The notes: generated from the sequence alone by a model not told the origin. 64,000 nucleotides of DNA from Microvirga sp. BSC39 (GCF_000739015.1 NZ_JPUG01000064.1:1-64000); one strand, 5' to 3'. Positions 23,838 to 32,885 are shown, numbered from the stretch's first letter. A program made the numbers and translations.

Positions 23838-24090
23838 AGCCCTTCTCCACGTAAGAAGAGGATGCCCCTAGATGTGTTGTGTTGGCGGCACAAAGCTTAA
23901 GCTAAGGATAGCTTGTAATCTGCTGATTATCATCAGAGTATTTAGAACAATACCATAGATGTAGATATTTGCGTGTGCGCTACCACACAGCGACGCATAT
24001 TGAGCACATACGAGATAATGGTAGAGATAAGCCCCAACCTCTACGTTGAAGAGAGCATCGCTGAGAGGCTGGGGTTACTGAGGTAGCGGC

Positions 24091-24189
24091 ATGGAGCCCT
24101 CGTCACGCCTGCGCATCCTCATCCTGTTCCTCAGCTTCATCATCTGGGCTGAGGCCATGGTGATCTGGTATCTCCTTCTCAGCCGCTGA
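24091..24189 (+). CDS. Micro membrane protein, 32 aa
   Basis: MEPSSRLRILILFLSFIIWAEAMVIWYLLLSR is essentially one transmembrane helix. The ATG at 24091 follows GAGGTAG and leads 9 bp later to the next coding ORF. Plausible as the first gene of the packaging transcript; no homologue known to me. Confidence 0.5.
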   Translation: MEPSSRLRILILFLSFIIWAEAMVIWYLLLSR

Positions 24190-24198
24190 GGTAGCATC

Positions 24199-24342
24199 AT
24201 GGATTTGCTGCGCCGCTTCCTCACCCTTTCCCTGAGAGAAAATCAGGTTGAGCTTCAACTCTCAGAAGCCAGGCGCAATCAGGTCTACATAATGCAGTTC
24301 GACAACTGGCAGACCATGCGCCGGGATCTCAAACTGGCCTGA
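24199..24342 (+). CDS. Small hypothetical protein, 47 aa
   Basis: ATG at 24199 after GAGGTAG; the stop overlaps the HNH start (TGATG). The peptide MDLLRRFLTLSLRENQVELQ is helical and amphipathic. Coupling to HNH supports translation. No function known. Confidence 0.6.
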   Translation: MDLLRRFLTLSLRENQVELQLSEARRNQVYIMQFDNWQTMRRDLKLA

Positions 24343-24653
24343 TGGGTAAGCTCACCAACATCAAGCCCAGGCTCTCCTCGGTAGCTCCAAGGCTCAAGAG
24401 CCCTCCCAAGATCGTAGAGCCGTTCTACTCCTCCCCTGAGTGGAGGAAGCTGGTAGCCCAGATCAAGAGGCAGAGAGGCGCCTTCTGTCAGAGGTGCGGT
24501 TCAACAGACCGGATCATCGCAGACCACATCATCGAACGTAAGGACGGTGGCGCTGATCTGGACCCGAGCAACATTGAACTTCTGTGTCACGCTCACCATC
24601 AGGCCAAGACAGCCAAGGCAAGGGCACGCAGGGCAAGAGGGCAGACACCATGA
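24342..24653 (+). CDS. HNH endonuclease of the DNA-packaging module
   Basis: 103 residues. Zinc knuckle CQRCGSTD, the ADHIIERKDGG core (H-N-H first block) and ELLCHAHHQAKT complete the HNH domain. In HK97-type phages an HNH protein encoded just before the terminase is needed for cos cleavage. The gene is followed by an overlapping small gene, then TerS and TerL, in the usual order. Confidence 0.9.
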   Translation: MGKLTNIKPRLSSVAPRLKSPPKIVEPFYSSPEWRKLVAQIKRQRGAFCQRCGSTDRIIADHIIERKDGGADLDPSNIELLCHAHHQAKTAKARARRARGQTP

Positions 24654-24904
24654 TGATCGGCTTCGTAAGGGGCGCTACCCGCATCATCGGCAAGAGCCAA
24701 GGTTACTTCGGCCTACCTCTGCGTGACGAGGTGATCAACTGCTCGGTCAATGGTGAGGGTACGCCTGCCATGACGACCGCATGGATGCCGACACCTGAGG
24801 AGTTGGAGAGGCTGAATGCCGGCGCACCTGTCCATCTCACGGTGCTTGGCACCATGCACCCTCCGGTGATGGTCGAGGTGGGCGAGGTGCCCGACGAGGC
24901 CTGA
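24650..24904 (+). CDS. Small packaging-region hypothetical protein, 84 aa
   Basis: ATG ATG at 24650/24653 overlaps the HNH stop. The sequence MMIGFVRGATRIIGKSQGYFGLPLRDEVI, then PTPEELERLNAGAPVHLTVLGTMHPPVMVEVG, appears in packaging modules between HNH and TerS; the second half (PT-x-E-E-x-x-x-L-NAG-x-P-V-x-L) is typical of a phage-conserved hypothetical. Its role is unknown. Confidence 0.7.
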   Translation: MMIGFVRGATRIIGKSQGYFGLPLRDEVINCSVNGEGTPAMTTAWMPTPEELERLNAGAPVHLTVLGTMHPPVMVEVGEVPDEA

Positions 24905-25028
24905 CACCCCACCCCGGGGGGGCAAAAGTTCAGGATCGGCCAAGACCGCCGCACCCGCGCCCCCCTCATTTGCAGAATTTTTCCTGTCGTTTGATTTCAG
25001 ACGCACAAATTCAAAGGGATAATCAAAC
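24905..25028. other. Candidate cos/pac region
   Basis: 124 bases between the HNH gene block and TerS, beginning with a CCCCACCCCGGGGGGG run and then mixed AT-rich sequence. In HK97-like phages with an HNH packaging protein, cos often lies in this gap. No reference site is at hand, so this is only a location to test. Confidence 0.25.
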
Positions 25029-25361
25029 ATGCCTCGTGGCGGATATCGGCCCGGAGCCGGTCGCCCCAAGAGCGCCAAGTCTCCGAAGGCAAAGGCGCTT
25101 GAAAAGGTGCCAGGCGACATCAAGAGAGCGGCCCGCAAATCGAAGCTGAACCCGCTCGAATACATGCTCGAGGTGATGAACGACGAGAAGGCTGACGATG
25201 CCCGCCGCGATCGGATGGCGGTGGCGGCAGCCCCCTTCGTTCACGCCAAGCCGGCAGACAAAGCCGCTGGCAAGAAGGAGCAGGCCCAGGAAGCCGCTCA
25301 GACAGCCGGTGAGGGCACTGGCTGGGGTGATGATCTCGGCGGGCCCGCAGTGTTCAACTGA
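25029..25361 (+). CDS. Terminase small subunit-like protein
   Basis: 110 residues. The start MPRGGYRPGAGRPKSAK is a basic GAGRPK DNA-binding motif; it is followed by LNPLEYMLEVMNDEKADDARRDRMAVAAAPFVHAKP, the typical body of this small terminase type. It recognises the packaging site and recruits TerL. Its stop overlaps the TerL start by one base. A disordered Ala/Gly tail ends the protein. Confidence 0.85.
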   Translation: MPRGGYRPGAGRPKSAKSPKAKALEKVPGDIKRAARKSKLNPLEYMLEVMNDEKADDARRDRMAVAAAPFVHAKPADKAAGKKEQAQEAAQTAGEGTGWGDDLGGPAVFN

Positions 25362-27049
25362 TGGAAAGGGATTGGTCGACAGCTTGCCTCGATTGGGAAG
25401 AGCGGATCATGAGCGGGCGCACGCTCGTTCCGGATCTCCCGCTCTTTGAGGACGAAGCGGCGAGGGCGGTTCGCATTTTCAACCGGCTGAAGATCCCCGA
25501 TGTGATCGGGCAACCGACCATGGAGGAGGCGGGAACAGAGTGGCTACTCCCGATCGTCGCGGCCATCTTCGGCGCCTATGATCCGGCCATCCATCGGCGC
25601 ATGATTCAGGAGTTCTTCTGGCTTGTGCCGAAGAAGAATTCCAAGTCCAGCGGGGCAGCGGCCATCATGGTCGTGGCCCTGATCGTCAACCGGAGGCCTT
25701 TGGCAGAGTTTCTGCTGATTGCGCCCACCAAGCAGATCGCGGACATCGCCTTCAAGCAGGCTTGGGGCATCATCCAGGCTGACAGCGAACTGGCAAAGCT
25801 CTTTCAGGGGCAGCAGCACATCCGCACGATCACCCATCGGCGGACGGGCGCAACCCTTCAGGTGAAGGCGGCCGACACGGATGTCATCACGGGCTCGAAA
25901 TCGACCGGCATCCTGATCGATGAGACCCACGTCTTCGCCAAGAAGTCGAACGCGGCCGACATCTTCGTTGAGATCCGCGGTGCTCTGGCGGCCAGACCTG
26001 ATGGGTTCCTCATTCAGGTGACGACGCAGAGCAAGGAACCGCCGCAGGGCGTGTTCAAGTCCGAGTTGGCAACGGCTCGCAAGGTAAGGGACGGTCAACT
26101 GAAGCTTCCGCTCCTTCCGATCCTCTACGAGCTGCCTGAGAAGGTAGTCGAAAACGGCGGATGGAAGAACCGGGAGACCTGGGGGCTGGTCAATCCGAAC
26201 CTCGGACGGTCGGTCGATGAGACCTTCCTCGCCAACCAGCTTCTGAAGGCGGAAGAGGAGGGGATTGAGGCTCTCGCTCTTCTCGCCTCGCAGCACTTCA
26301 ACGTGGAGGTCGGTCTCGCCCTCCGAAACGATGCCTGGGCCGGCGCGCGCTACTGGTTGAATGCAGCCGACGAGAGCCTGACCCTTGATGAGATCATCGA
26401 ACGGTCTGAGGTGGCAGTGGTCGGCATCGACGGCGGCGGCCTGGACGACCTTCTCGGCTTAGCGGTCATTGGACGGTGCAAGAGGACGCGGGATTGGCTC
26501 CTCTGGAACCACGCCTGGGCTCATGACGACGTTTTCGAGCAACGCAAGGAGATTGTGCCCCGGCTGAATGACTTCATCGCCGCTGGAGCCCTGACCAAGT
26601 GCGAGAACCCGACCCAGGACGTGACGGATGTCGCGGATATCGTGGAGCGGATCAACGATGCAGGCCTTTTGCCCGAAAAGCATGGCATCGGCTTCGACCC
26701 GCAAGGTGTCGCCGCCATGGTGGACGAGCTCGCAGCTCGCGGGATCGCGGATGATCAGATGACCGGCGTCCCTCAGGGATTCCGGCTCTCCTCGGCGGTC
26801 TGGGGTATGGAGCGGAAACTGAAGGACGGCACTCTCTGGCACGCAGGGCAAGACATGATGGCCTGGTGCGTGGGCAACGCGAAGGCCGAGCAGCGCGGAA
26901 ACGCCGTGCTGATCACGAAACAAACGGCTGGGAAGGCCAAAATCGACCCGCTCGTCGCCAGCTTCAATGCCGTGGTGCTGATGAGCCGTAACCCCGAGGC
27001 CTCTGGTGGACCGTCAGTCTACGAAGAGCGCGGCATCCTGATGGTATAG
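25361..27049 (+). CDS. Terminase large subunit
   Basis: 562 residues. The ATPase part has Walker A VPKKNSKSS (about 89-97) and Walker B GILIDET (about 183-189); the C-terminal nuclease part contains VVGIDGGGLDDLLGLAV and LIAPTKQIADIA-type contacts, with acidic residues of the RNase H fold. Length and motif order fit a HK97/P27-type TerL. It packages DNA into proheads through the portal encoded four bases downstream. Confidence 0.95.
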   Translation: MERDWSTACLDWEERIMSGRTLVPDLPLFEDEAARAVRIFNRLKIPDVIGQPTMEEAGTEWLLPIVAAIFGAYDPAIHRRMIQEFFWLVPKKNSKSSGAAAIMVVALIVNRRPLAEFLLIAPTKQIADIAFKQAWGIIQADSELAKLFQGQQHIRTITHRRTGATLQVKAADTDVITGSKSTGILIDETHVFAKKSNAADIFVEIRGALAARPDGFLIQVTTQSKEPPQGVFKSELATARKVRDGQLKLPLLPILYELPEKVVENGGWKNRETWGLVNPNLGRSVDETFLANQLLKAEEEGIEALALLASQHFNVEVGLALRNDAWAGARYWLNAADESLTLDEIIERSEVAVVGIDGGGLDDLLGLAVIGRCKRTRDWLLWNHAWAHDDVFEQRKEIVPRLNDFIAAGALTKCENPTQDVTDVADIVERINDAGLLPEKHGIGFDPQGVAAMVDELAARGIADDQMTGVPQGFRLSSAVWGMERKLKDGTLWHAGQDMMAWCVGNAKAEQRGNAVLITKQTAGKAKIDPLVASFNAVVLMSRNPEASGGPSVYEERGILMV

Positions 27050-27052
27050 CGA

Positions 27053-28324
27053 ATGAGCTTTTGGAACCTATTCCGCCGCGCACCGGAGGCGGCCGGGCAG
27101 GGTGCAAGCCCCCGCGCCGACATCAGCGGCGGAACGGTCGTCTACTCGCTGGACGATCCCCGCGTCATTGAGATCCTGCGGGACGGGTTCCTCTCGGCGG
27201 CCGGCTTCACGGTCAACCCGGAGACGGCACTCCGCAATCCTGCATTCTTTCGCGCGGTGAGCCTGATCGCCAACTCGATCGGCATGCTGCCGCTGAACCT
27301 GATTGAGAAGGAGACGAAGGAGAAGGCGACGGCGCACCCGCTGCATCGCCTTCTGCACCGCAAGCCGAACGACTGGCAGAGCGCCTTTGACTTCCGCGCC
27401 CTGATGCAACTCCGAGCGCTGGTTCATCGCAATGCCTATGCCCTGATCGTGCGCTCTCGGGATGTCCGTTTGGGTCGAGACAAGATCATTCGCCTCGTGC
27501 CACTGGATCCGAAGCGCATGGAGGCGACACTCAATGACAACTGGACCGTCTCCTACAAATATCAGCCTAAGACGGGGAGCAGGATCGAGTATCGTGCGAG
27601 CGATATTTTTCACCTTCGCGGCCTGTCGCTTGACGGCCTCAATGGTTTCTCTCTGGTGGAGCAGGCGAAGGAGGCGATCGGCCTCGCACTGAGTGCCGAA
27701 TTGGCTGCCGGCCGCCTCTTCAAGAACGGTTCTTTTGTCGGCGGGGCCCTGAAACACAAGAGCAAGCTCTCCGACGAGGCTTTCAACCGCCTGAAGGCCA
27801 GCCTTTCCGAGAAAGAGGGCGCCGAGAACGCCGGCAAGAACCTCATCCTTGAGGAAGGGATGGATTATCTGCAGTTCGGCCAGAATGCGCGTGATGCGCA
27901 GATGACCGAGCTCCGGAAGCTTCAGGTCGAGGAGATTGGCCGCGTTTCGGGGGTACCGCGCCCGCTTCTGATGGTCGATGAGACCTCCTGGGGCTCGGGC
28001 ATCGAGGCCCTCGGGCAGTTTTTCGTCGCCTATGCCCTGAACCCTTGGTTTGAGGCATGGCAGCAGGCCATCGAGCGCTCCCTCCTCACAGATGACGAGG
28101 CCGAACGCTACGAGGCCAAGTTCAACCCGGGCGCTCTTCTGCGCGGCTCCCTGAAGGATCAGGCCGACTTCCTCGCCAAGGCTCTCGGATCAGGCGGGCA
28201 TCAGCCTTGGATGCACGTCGATGAGGTCCGCGATGTCATGGACCTCCCGGAGCGTGAGGCTCCGCAATCTATTCTGGGCCATAACGGCGGCCCTGCTCTC
28301 GATGACGGGAACAGCAATGCGTAA
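27053..28324 (+). CDS. Portal protein, HK97 type
   Basis: 423 residues with the HK97-family portal signature: NPAFFRAVSLIANSIGMLPLNL, HPLHRLLHRKPNDWQS, LVHRNAYALIVRSRD, and LMVDETSWGSGIEALGQFFVAYALNPWFEAWQQAIERSLL near the C terminus. It forms the dodecameric ring for DNA entry. The tail end overlaps the start of the protease gene by 8 bp, as is common for portal-protease pairs. Confidence 0.95.
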   Translation: MSFWNLFRRAPEAAGQGASPRADISGGTVVYSLDDPRVIEILRDGFLSAAGFTVNPETALRNPAFFRAVSLIANSIGMLPLNLIEKETKEKATAHPLHRLLHRKPNDWQSAFDFRALMQLRALVHRNAYALIVRSRDVRLGRDKIIRLVPLDPKRMEATLNDNWTVSYKYQPKTGSRIEYRASDIFHLRGLSLDGLNGFSLVEQAKEAIGLALSAELAAGRLFKNGSFVGGALKHKSKLSDEAFNRLKASLSEKEGAENAGKNLILEEGMDYLQFGQNARDAQMTELRKLQVEEIGRVSGVPRPLLMVDETSWGSGIEALGQFFVAYALNPWFEAWQQAIERSLLTDDEAERYEAKFNPGALLRGSLKDQADFLAKALGSGGHQPWMHVDEVRDVMDLPEREAPQSILGHNGGPALDDGNSNA

Positions 28325-29201
28325 CCATCGAAACCTTCGCGTTTTCGCCAAGGCTCGCCCTGGCGCGATGCCTCTTCCTGCGCGGCGGGATGTTTCGGCT
28401 CTCACCAAGCCCCAGGTCTTCGACCGCTGGTCGGAAGATGCGGCAGGGATCCGTGCCCTTGAGCGCGGCGACAACGTGATCACGATGTTCGAAGCCATTG
28501 GTGAGGATTACTGGAGCGGCGGCGGTGTCACGGCGAAAAAGGTTTCATCGCAACTTCGTGCAATCGGTGACCGCCCGGTCGAAGTGCAAATCAATTCGCC
28601 CGGCGGCGACATGTTCGAAGGGATCGCGGTCTACAATGTCCTGCGCGAGCACCCGCAGCCGGTCACGGTGAAGATCATGGGCATGGCGGCCTCTGCCGCC
28701 TCCATCATCGCCATGGCGGGCGACACGGTCGAGATCGGGGCCGCTTCCTTCCTCATGATCCATAACTGTTGGGTTCTGGCGATCGGCAACCGCCACGACA
28801 TGCGCGAGACAGCGGACTTCCTTGAGCCGTTCGACGCGGCGATGGTGGAAGTCTATTCCGCCCGCTCCGGTCAGGATCCCAAGGCTATCGCGAAGTGGAT
28901 GGATGCCGAGACCTTCATGTCCGGATCCCAGGCGATCGAGCGCGGCTTCGCTGACGCTCTTCTGGCCGCCGACAAACTGACGACCGACACCGACGCGCAG
29001 GCGCAGGATCGGAGTGTCAACGAGCTCCGCGCCATGGAGCTTCAACTCGTTTCGGCGGGACTGACGCGCTCACAGGCCCGGGACCGCATCAACAAGATCA
29101 AGGGCACGCCCGGCGCTGCCATTGACCCCGCTGTTACGCCTGGCGCTGACGGCGAAGACTACTCCGGCCTAGCCGGGCTTATCGCATCCCTGAAATCGTA
29201 A
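28317..29201 (+). CDS. Prohead maturation protease, ClpP-like
   Basis: 294 residues from the ATG at 28317. A ClpP-type fold is visible: VEVQINSPGGDMFEGIAVYNVLR, catalytic Ser in KIMGMAASAASIIAMAG, and His in FLMIHNCWV; the downstream Asp is likely in the EPFDAAMVEVY region. This class (S14-type) cleaves the capsid N-terminal domain in phages that lack a U35/S78 protease. It is followed directly by the major capsid protein. Confidence 0.93.
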   Translation: MRNHRNLRVFAKARPGAMPLPARRDVSALTKPQVFDRWSEDAAGIRALERGDNVITMFEAIGEDYWSGGGVTAKKVSSQLRAIGDRPVEVQINSPGGDMFEGIAVYNVLREHPQPVTVKIMGMAASAASIIAMAGDTVEIGAASFLMIHNCWVLAIGNRHDMRETADFLEPFDAAMVEVYSARSGQDPKAIAKWMDAETFMSGSQAIERGFADALLAADKLTTDTDAQAQDRSVNELRAMELQLVSAGLTRSQARDRINKIKGTPGAAIDPAVTPGADGEDYSGLAGLIASLKS

Positions 29202-29214
29202 AGGAGAGACCTTG

Positions 29215-30579
29215 ATGTCTCGTTTCGTGCACTGCTTCATGGTCGCGGCGCTGGCTGCCGTTGTCATGTTCTCCATCTCTGATGCGGCGTTCGCCATGGG
29301 CGATGTCGTCCAAGCTGCCTCGTCTGTGTCGGCTGTCGCGCCCCTCGCCCTCGTGGCAGCCGGCGCGGTGAGCTTCCCCCGCGCCATCTCGGCTCTCGGT
29401 GTTCGCGCCGATGTCTCCGACCCAAAGGTCATGATCGGCCAGCTTCAGGCTGCCTTCGAGGAGTTCAAAAAGAGCCACGAAGAAAAGCTCAACAGCAAGG
29501 CTGACGTTGTTCTGGACGAAAAGGTCCAGCGCATCGATGCCGCTGTCACCAACTTCCAGACCGCCATCGACGAGATGAACGCCAAGATCGCCGCTGCCAA
29601 CCTCGGTGATGGCGTGATCGGTGATCTGCCGGCAGATCCTGAGTATGTGAAGGCCTTTAAGGCTCACATGCGCAAGGGCGATGTGCAGGCGGCCATGACC
29701 AAGGGCGCCGATGTGGATGGCGGCTACCTCGCTCCGGTGGAGTGGGATCGCACCATCACCGGCAAGCTCAAGCAGATCTCTCCGATCCGTGCGAATGCCC
29801 GCGTGATCTCGATCACGGCAGCCGGCTTCAAGAAGCTGTTTACCGACCGCGCTGTCGGTTCCGGCTGGGTCGGTGAGACGGCTGCCCGTCCTGCCACCTC
29901 CACCCCGCAGATCGGTCAGCTCGACTTCCCGCTCGGTGAGATCTACGCCAACCCGGCCATCTCGCAGCAGTTGCTGGATGACGCGGCGATCGATCTTGAG
30001 CAGTGGCTGGCCGACGAGGTGGAAACCGAGTTCGCACGGCAGGAGGGCATCGCGTTCCTCTCCGGCGACGGCACCAACAAGCCGCACGGCATCCTGACCT
30101 ATGTTACGGGCGGCACGGCTGCGGCCCGCCATCCGTGGGGTGCTATCCAGGTGGTGAACAGCGGTGCTGCGGCAACCGTTACGGCCGATGGCATGATCGA
30201 CCTGATCTACAGCCTGCCGAACGAGTTCCGTGCCAATGCGAAACTCTATACGGGCCGTGGCGCACAGGCCGCGTTCCGCAAGCTCAAGGACAGCAGCGGA
30301 GCCTATCTCTGGCAGCCGTCTCTTGCCGCCGGTCAGCCGGCCACGCTCGCAGGCGAAGCTATCGTTGAGATCCCTGACATGCCGGCTGTTGGCGCGGGCA
30401 ATGTCGCGGCTCTCTACGGTGATATGGCGGCCACCTACCTCGTGGTCGATCGTGTCGGCATCCGCGTTCTGCGCGACCCGTTCACCAACAAGCCCTTCGT
30501 GCACTTCTACACCACGAAGCGCGTCGGCGGCGGGGTCTACAACCCGGAGCCCATGCGGGCCCTGCGCATCGCGGCCTAA
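29215..30579 (+). CDS. Major capsid protein (HK97 fold) with unusual hydrophobic N terminus
   Basis: 454 residues. AAGGAGAG precedes the ATG at 29215. The HK97-fold part begins around residue 140 (GGYLAPVEWDRTITGKLKQISPIRANARV) and includes GWVGETAARPAT, ARQEGIAFLSGDGTNKPHGIL and DPFTNKPFVHFYTTKR. Upstream lies a coiled-coil delta domain (QAAFEEFKKSHEEK). The first 60 residues are unusual: MSRFVHCFMVAALAAVVMF...AAFA looks like a signal peptide, followed by a second hydrophobic stretch. The next clear start is Met73 at 29431. The protease is expected to remove everything before the fold. Confidence 0.93.
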   Translation: MSRFVHCFMVAALAAVVMFSISDAAFAMGDVVQAASSVSAVAPLALVAAGAVSFPRAISALGVRADVSDPKVMIGQLQAAFEEFKKSHEEKLNSKADVVLDEKVQRIDAAVTNFQTAIDEMNAKIAAANLGDGVIGDLPADPEYVKAFKAHMRKGDVQAAMTKGADVDGGYLAPVEWDRTITGKLKQISPIRANARVISITAAGFKKLFTDRAVGSGWVGETAARPATSTPQIGQLDFPLGEIYANPAISQQLLDDAAIDLEQWLADEVETEFARQEGIAFLSGDGTNKPHGILTYVTGGTAAARHPWGAIQVVNSGAAATVTADGMIDLIYSLPNEFRANAKLYTGRGAQAAFRKLKDSSGAYLWQPSLAAGQPATLAGEAIVEIPDMPAVGAGNVAALYGDMAATYLVVDRVGIRVLRDPFTNKPFVHFYTTKRVGGGVYNPEPMRALRIAA

Positions 30580-30602
30580 GCGACCTTAAAACGACGACAA
30601 TC

Positions 30603-30628
30603 AGGGCCCCTTTCTGGGGCCCTTTTTG
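30603..30628 (+). terminator. Intrinsic terminator after the capsid gene
   Basis: AGGGCCCC-TTTCT-GGGGCCCT followed by TTTTTG: an 8-bp GC stem with a five-base loop and a U run, 24 bp after the capsid stop and before the next gene. It would reduce the amount of transcript reaching the connector genes relative to the capsid, unless antiterminated. Confidence 0.9.
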
Positions 30629-30664
30629 TAGGTGGACTTTTCACCCCTTCGAAGGAGAAAGACC

Positions 30665-30907
30665 ATGGCTACCAAGAAGACCTCTGCTGCGGCTGAGACC
30701 GAGCCAAAGAAGGCGGACATCGCTCCTGCGACCGAGTTCGCTCCCTCTGGCGCCCCGGTTCAGACCGTTCCGGATGTGGATCCGTCCCATCCTGCCGTCG
30801 ATGACAATCCTCGCGCCGATACGACCGAGGACCAGAACCGCATCGACTTCAACGACCCGACCCTGAGCGGGGCCGAAGCCGTCGAGAAGAACCTGAAGGG
30901 CGAATAA
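30665..30907 (+). CDS. Small acidic capsid-region protein, 80 aa
   Basis: ATG at 30665 after AAGGAGA. MATKKTSAAAETEPKK gives a basic N terminus, followed by a Pro/Asp-rich, mostly disordered body ending FNDPTLSGAEAVEKNLKGE. The place directly after the capsid gene and the small acidic character suggest a head-decoration or accessory protein. No family recognised. Confidence 0.6.
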   Translation: MATKKTSAAAETEPKKADIAPATEFAPSGAPVQTVPDVDPSHPAVDDNPRADTTEDQNRIDFNDPTLSGAEAVEKNLKGE

Positions 30908-30910
30908 CCC

Positions 30911-31189
30911 ATGGCCGAGCCGTTTGTCACGTTGGAGGAGGCCAAGGCCTATCTCCGGATCGATCATACCGATGATGATGTGCGGCTCGGCATCCTTCTG
31001 CGGGCGGCCCAGCGGTGGGCGCTGGACGAGTGCCGACTGACGGAGGCCCCTACCAGCCTGGTCGTATTGGACCAGTTCAAGACCGCCGCGCTTCTGAAGC
31101 TTGAAGACCTCTTCGACGGCTCCGCGACGGGAGAAAGAACCCTCCGCGCCCGCGAACTGATCGACTCCCACCGAGTGCTTCGCGTCTAG
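30911..31189 (+). CDS. Head-tail connector protein, gp6-like
   Basis: 92 residues: MAEPFVTLEEAKAYLRIDHTDDDVRLGILLRAAQRWALDECRL is the signature of the HK97 gp6-like connector family (F-V-T-L-E-E-A-K-x-x-L-R-x-D). It forms the first ring below the portal. The gene follows the 80-aa ORF by 3 bp. Helical throughout. Confidence 0.93.
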   Translation: MAEPFVTLEEAKAYLRIDHTDDDVRLGILLRAAQRWALDECRLTEAPTSLVVLDQFKTAALLKLEDLFDGSATGERTLRARELIDSHRVLRV

Positions 31190-31200
31190 GATCCCGCATC

Positions 31201-32649
31201 TTGGCCACCTTCAAGCTAGAGATCGACGCCTTCAACGACATCGTAAAGGATTATGGTGGCACGGGCGGGCATGTCTTCAACATCGACGCTCTGAACGAGT
31301 GGGCTGTGCGCTTGGGCGGGTCCGGAGGGCATCGGTTCAACATCGACGCCCTAAACGCGATCGCCACCCGGCTCGGCGCAACGGCTGGGCATCGGTTCAC
31401 GATTGACGCCCTGAACGCGATCTCTGCGAAGCTCGGTGGCACAGGCGGGCATCGGCTGGCCGTCGATGCGCTCAACGTGGTCGCTGACCGGCCGGTGGGC
31501 GGGGGTGCGCCAGCCTTAACGGTCTTGAACGCCGCGACCTCGCGCATGAAGGTTCCGGGCACCTACGACCTCAACACGGTCGGATATGACGGCACGAACA
31601 CCTGGCACCATAACATGCTCGACTTCGACATCGTGTCGGAGACGAACGACCTTCAGCTAAAATACGCCTCCTGGGGCGTGGTCGGCGCGGGTGAGGCAAC
31701 TACCAACACGACCATCACGGTCAGCGCCGTGGTCGAGTACCCCATCGGCGGCGCCAAGTACCCGGTGACGTTCGGCGGGGCGGCAACGCAGACACTTACC
31801 ACAGGGGTCGAAGGCGCATGGTCGGACGCAATCGCCCTGCCGTTTGCTATTCCGGCTGGGGCTAAGATCCGCATTTATACTCTTCTCACTCATGCGGCGA
31901 GTGCTGCCTATATACCAACCTATCACCGCATCAACCCGCCCGAGGTGTCTCGACGCGGCAGCGGAGCGGTCCCTGCGGTTGGATCGGTTCCAAGTGCGGG
32001 CGCAGGTGTTGTGCCTGCCTTCGGCCCCATGGCAATCCGTGGCAAGCAAGCGGTGGCCAAACCCGCCGTTTACATCGAGGGCGACAGCAACACGGTGGAT
32101 CAGACCGGGGCCAGCGTTGATGCCTTTGGCAACCGCGCCTGGGGCCGCGTCTTCTCCAACAACCGCGCTTGCATCATCTCCTGCTACACTGGACGACCTC
32201 TTTCCAGCGTGGCAACGAGCTTTACCCGCCGCAAGGCCATGATGACTAGCCTTGGAGTTGGCCACGCTTTTTTCTTCCACGGCACCAACGACATCAGCGA
32301 TACACGGACGCTGGCGGAAATGCAGGGCTGGTATAACACCATCGCCCAGCATTGCGCTGATGTGGGCGTGACTCCGCACTTTGCCACCTTGCCACCAAAG
32401 ACAACGCTCACCACTGGGGCCGCGACCCTTCACGCGGTCAATGACTGGCTGCGGTCGCAGAGCGGCGTAGGCAACTTCGGTGCCACGTTCGAACTGTCCG
32501 ATCTGTGCTCGACAGCGCGAAACTCAAACGTCTGGAAGGGCGGGTATAACGCTGGTGGCGATGGCGTTCACATCGCATGGAGCAACACCACGGTTCGGGA
32601 CACGCTCGTCGCTGCGTTCCAGAATTTTGCGAATGCGGTTCTGGGGTGA
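31201..32649 (+). CDS. Tandem-repeat protein with C-terminal SGNH hydrolase-like domain
   Basis: 482 residues. Residues 1-95 hold four approximate 21-22-residue repeats built on F-N-I-DALN-x-IA-x-RLG-GTGGHR. After a beta-rich middle with a Gly/Thr composition (residues 110-245), a GDSL/SGNH hydrolase fold follows: EGDSNTVDQT (block I), FHGTNDISD (block III, G-x-ND) and GGDGVHIAWSN (block V, D-x-x-H). It probably removes acyl groups from a surface polysaccharide and the repeats are presumably structural. Its place between connector and head-closure genes suggests a capsid- or neck-attached protein. Confidence 0.8.
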   Translation: MATFKLEIDAFNDIVKDYGGTGGHVFNIDALNEWAVRLGGSGGHRFNIDALNAIATRLGATAGHRFTIDALNAISAKLGGTGGHRLAVDALNVVADRPVGGGAPALTVLNAATSRMKVPGTYDLNTVGYDGTNTWHHNMLDFDIVSETNDLQLKYASWGVVGAGEATTNTTITVSAVVEYPIGGAKYPVTFGGAATQTLTTGVEGAWSDAIALPFAIPAGAKIRIYTLLTHAASAAYIPTYHRINPPEVSRRGSGAVPAVGSVPSAGAGVVPAFGPMAIRGKQAVAKPAVYIEGDSNTVDQTGASVDAFGNRAWGRVFSNNRACIISCYTGRPLSSVATSFTRRKAMMTSLGVGHAFFFHGTNDISDTRTLAEMQGWYNTIAQHCADVGVTPHFATLPPKTTLTTGAATLHAVNDWLRSQSGVGNFGATFELSDLCSTARNSNVWKGGYNAGGDGVHIAWSNTTVRDTLVAAFQNFANAVLG

Positions 32650-32784
32650 GCGACCTCATTCGCCGCCGTGCCATCCTCAACCGTGACTGTTCTCCAACAC
32701 GGCGGCCCTCGCATAATCCAGCCTAACCTTGGTCATGGAACTGACACAATAGCTTGGCTGTTTCTTTCCTCAAGGGAGGAGATA

Positions 32785-32874
32785 ATGCTTTACATAGCAA
32801 TCGGTTACCTTGCTGGCTTCGCTTTTTTCCTAGAGATGGTACACCGCGCCCCGCTCACGCCCTACCGTGACTGA
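32785..32874 (+). CDS. Micro membrane protein, 29 aa
   Basis: ATG at 32785 with GGAGGAG immediately upstream at 3-5 bp. MLYIAIGYLAGFAFFLEMVH is one hydrophobic helix with a short tail. It is isolated between the SGNH gene and the hairpin region. No family recognised. Confidence 0.55.
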   Translation: MLYIAIGYLAGFAFFLEMVHRAPLTPYRD

Positions 32875-32885
32875 CCCAAAGTAAA

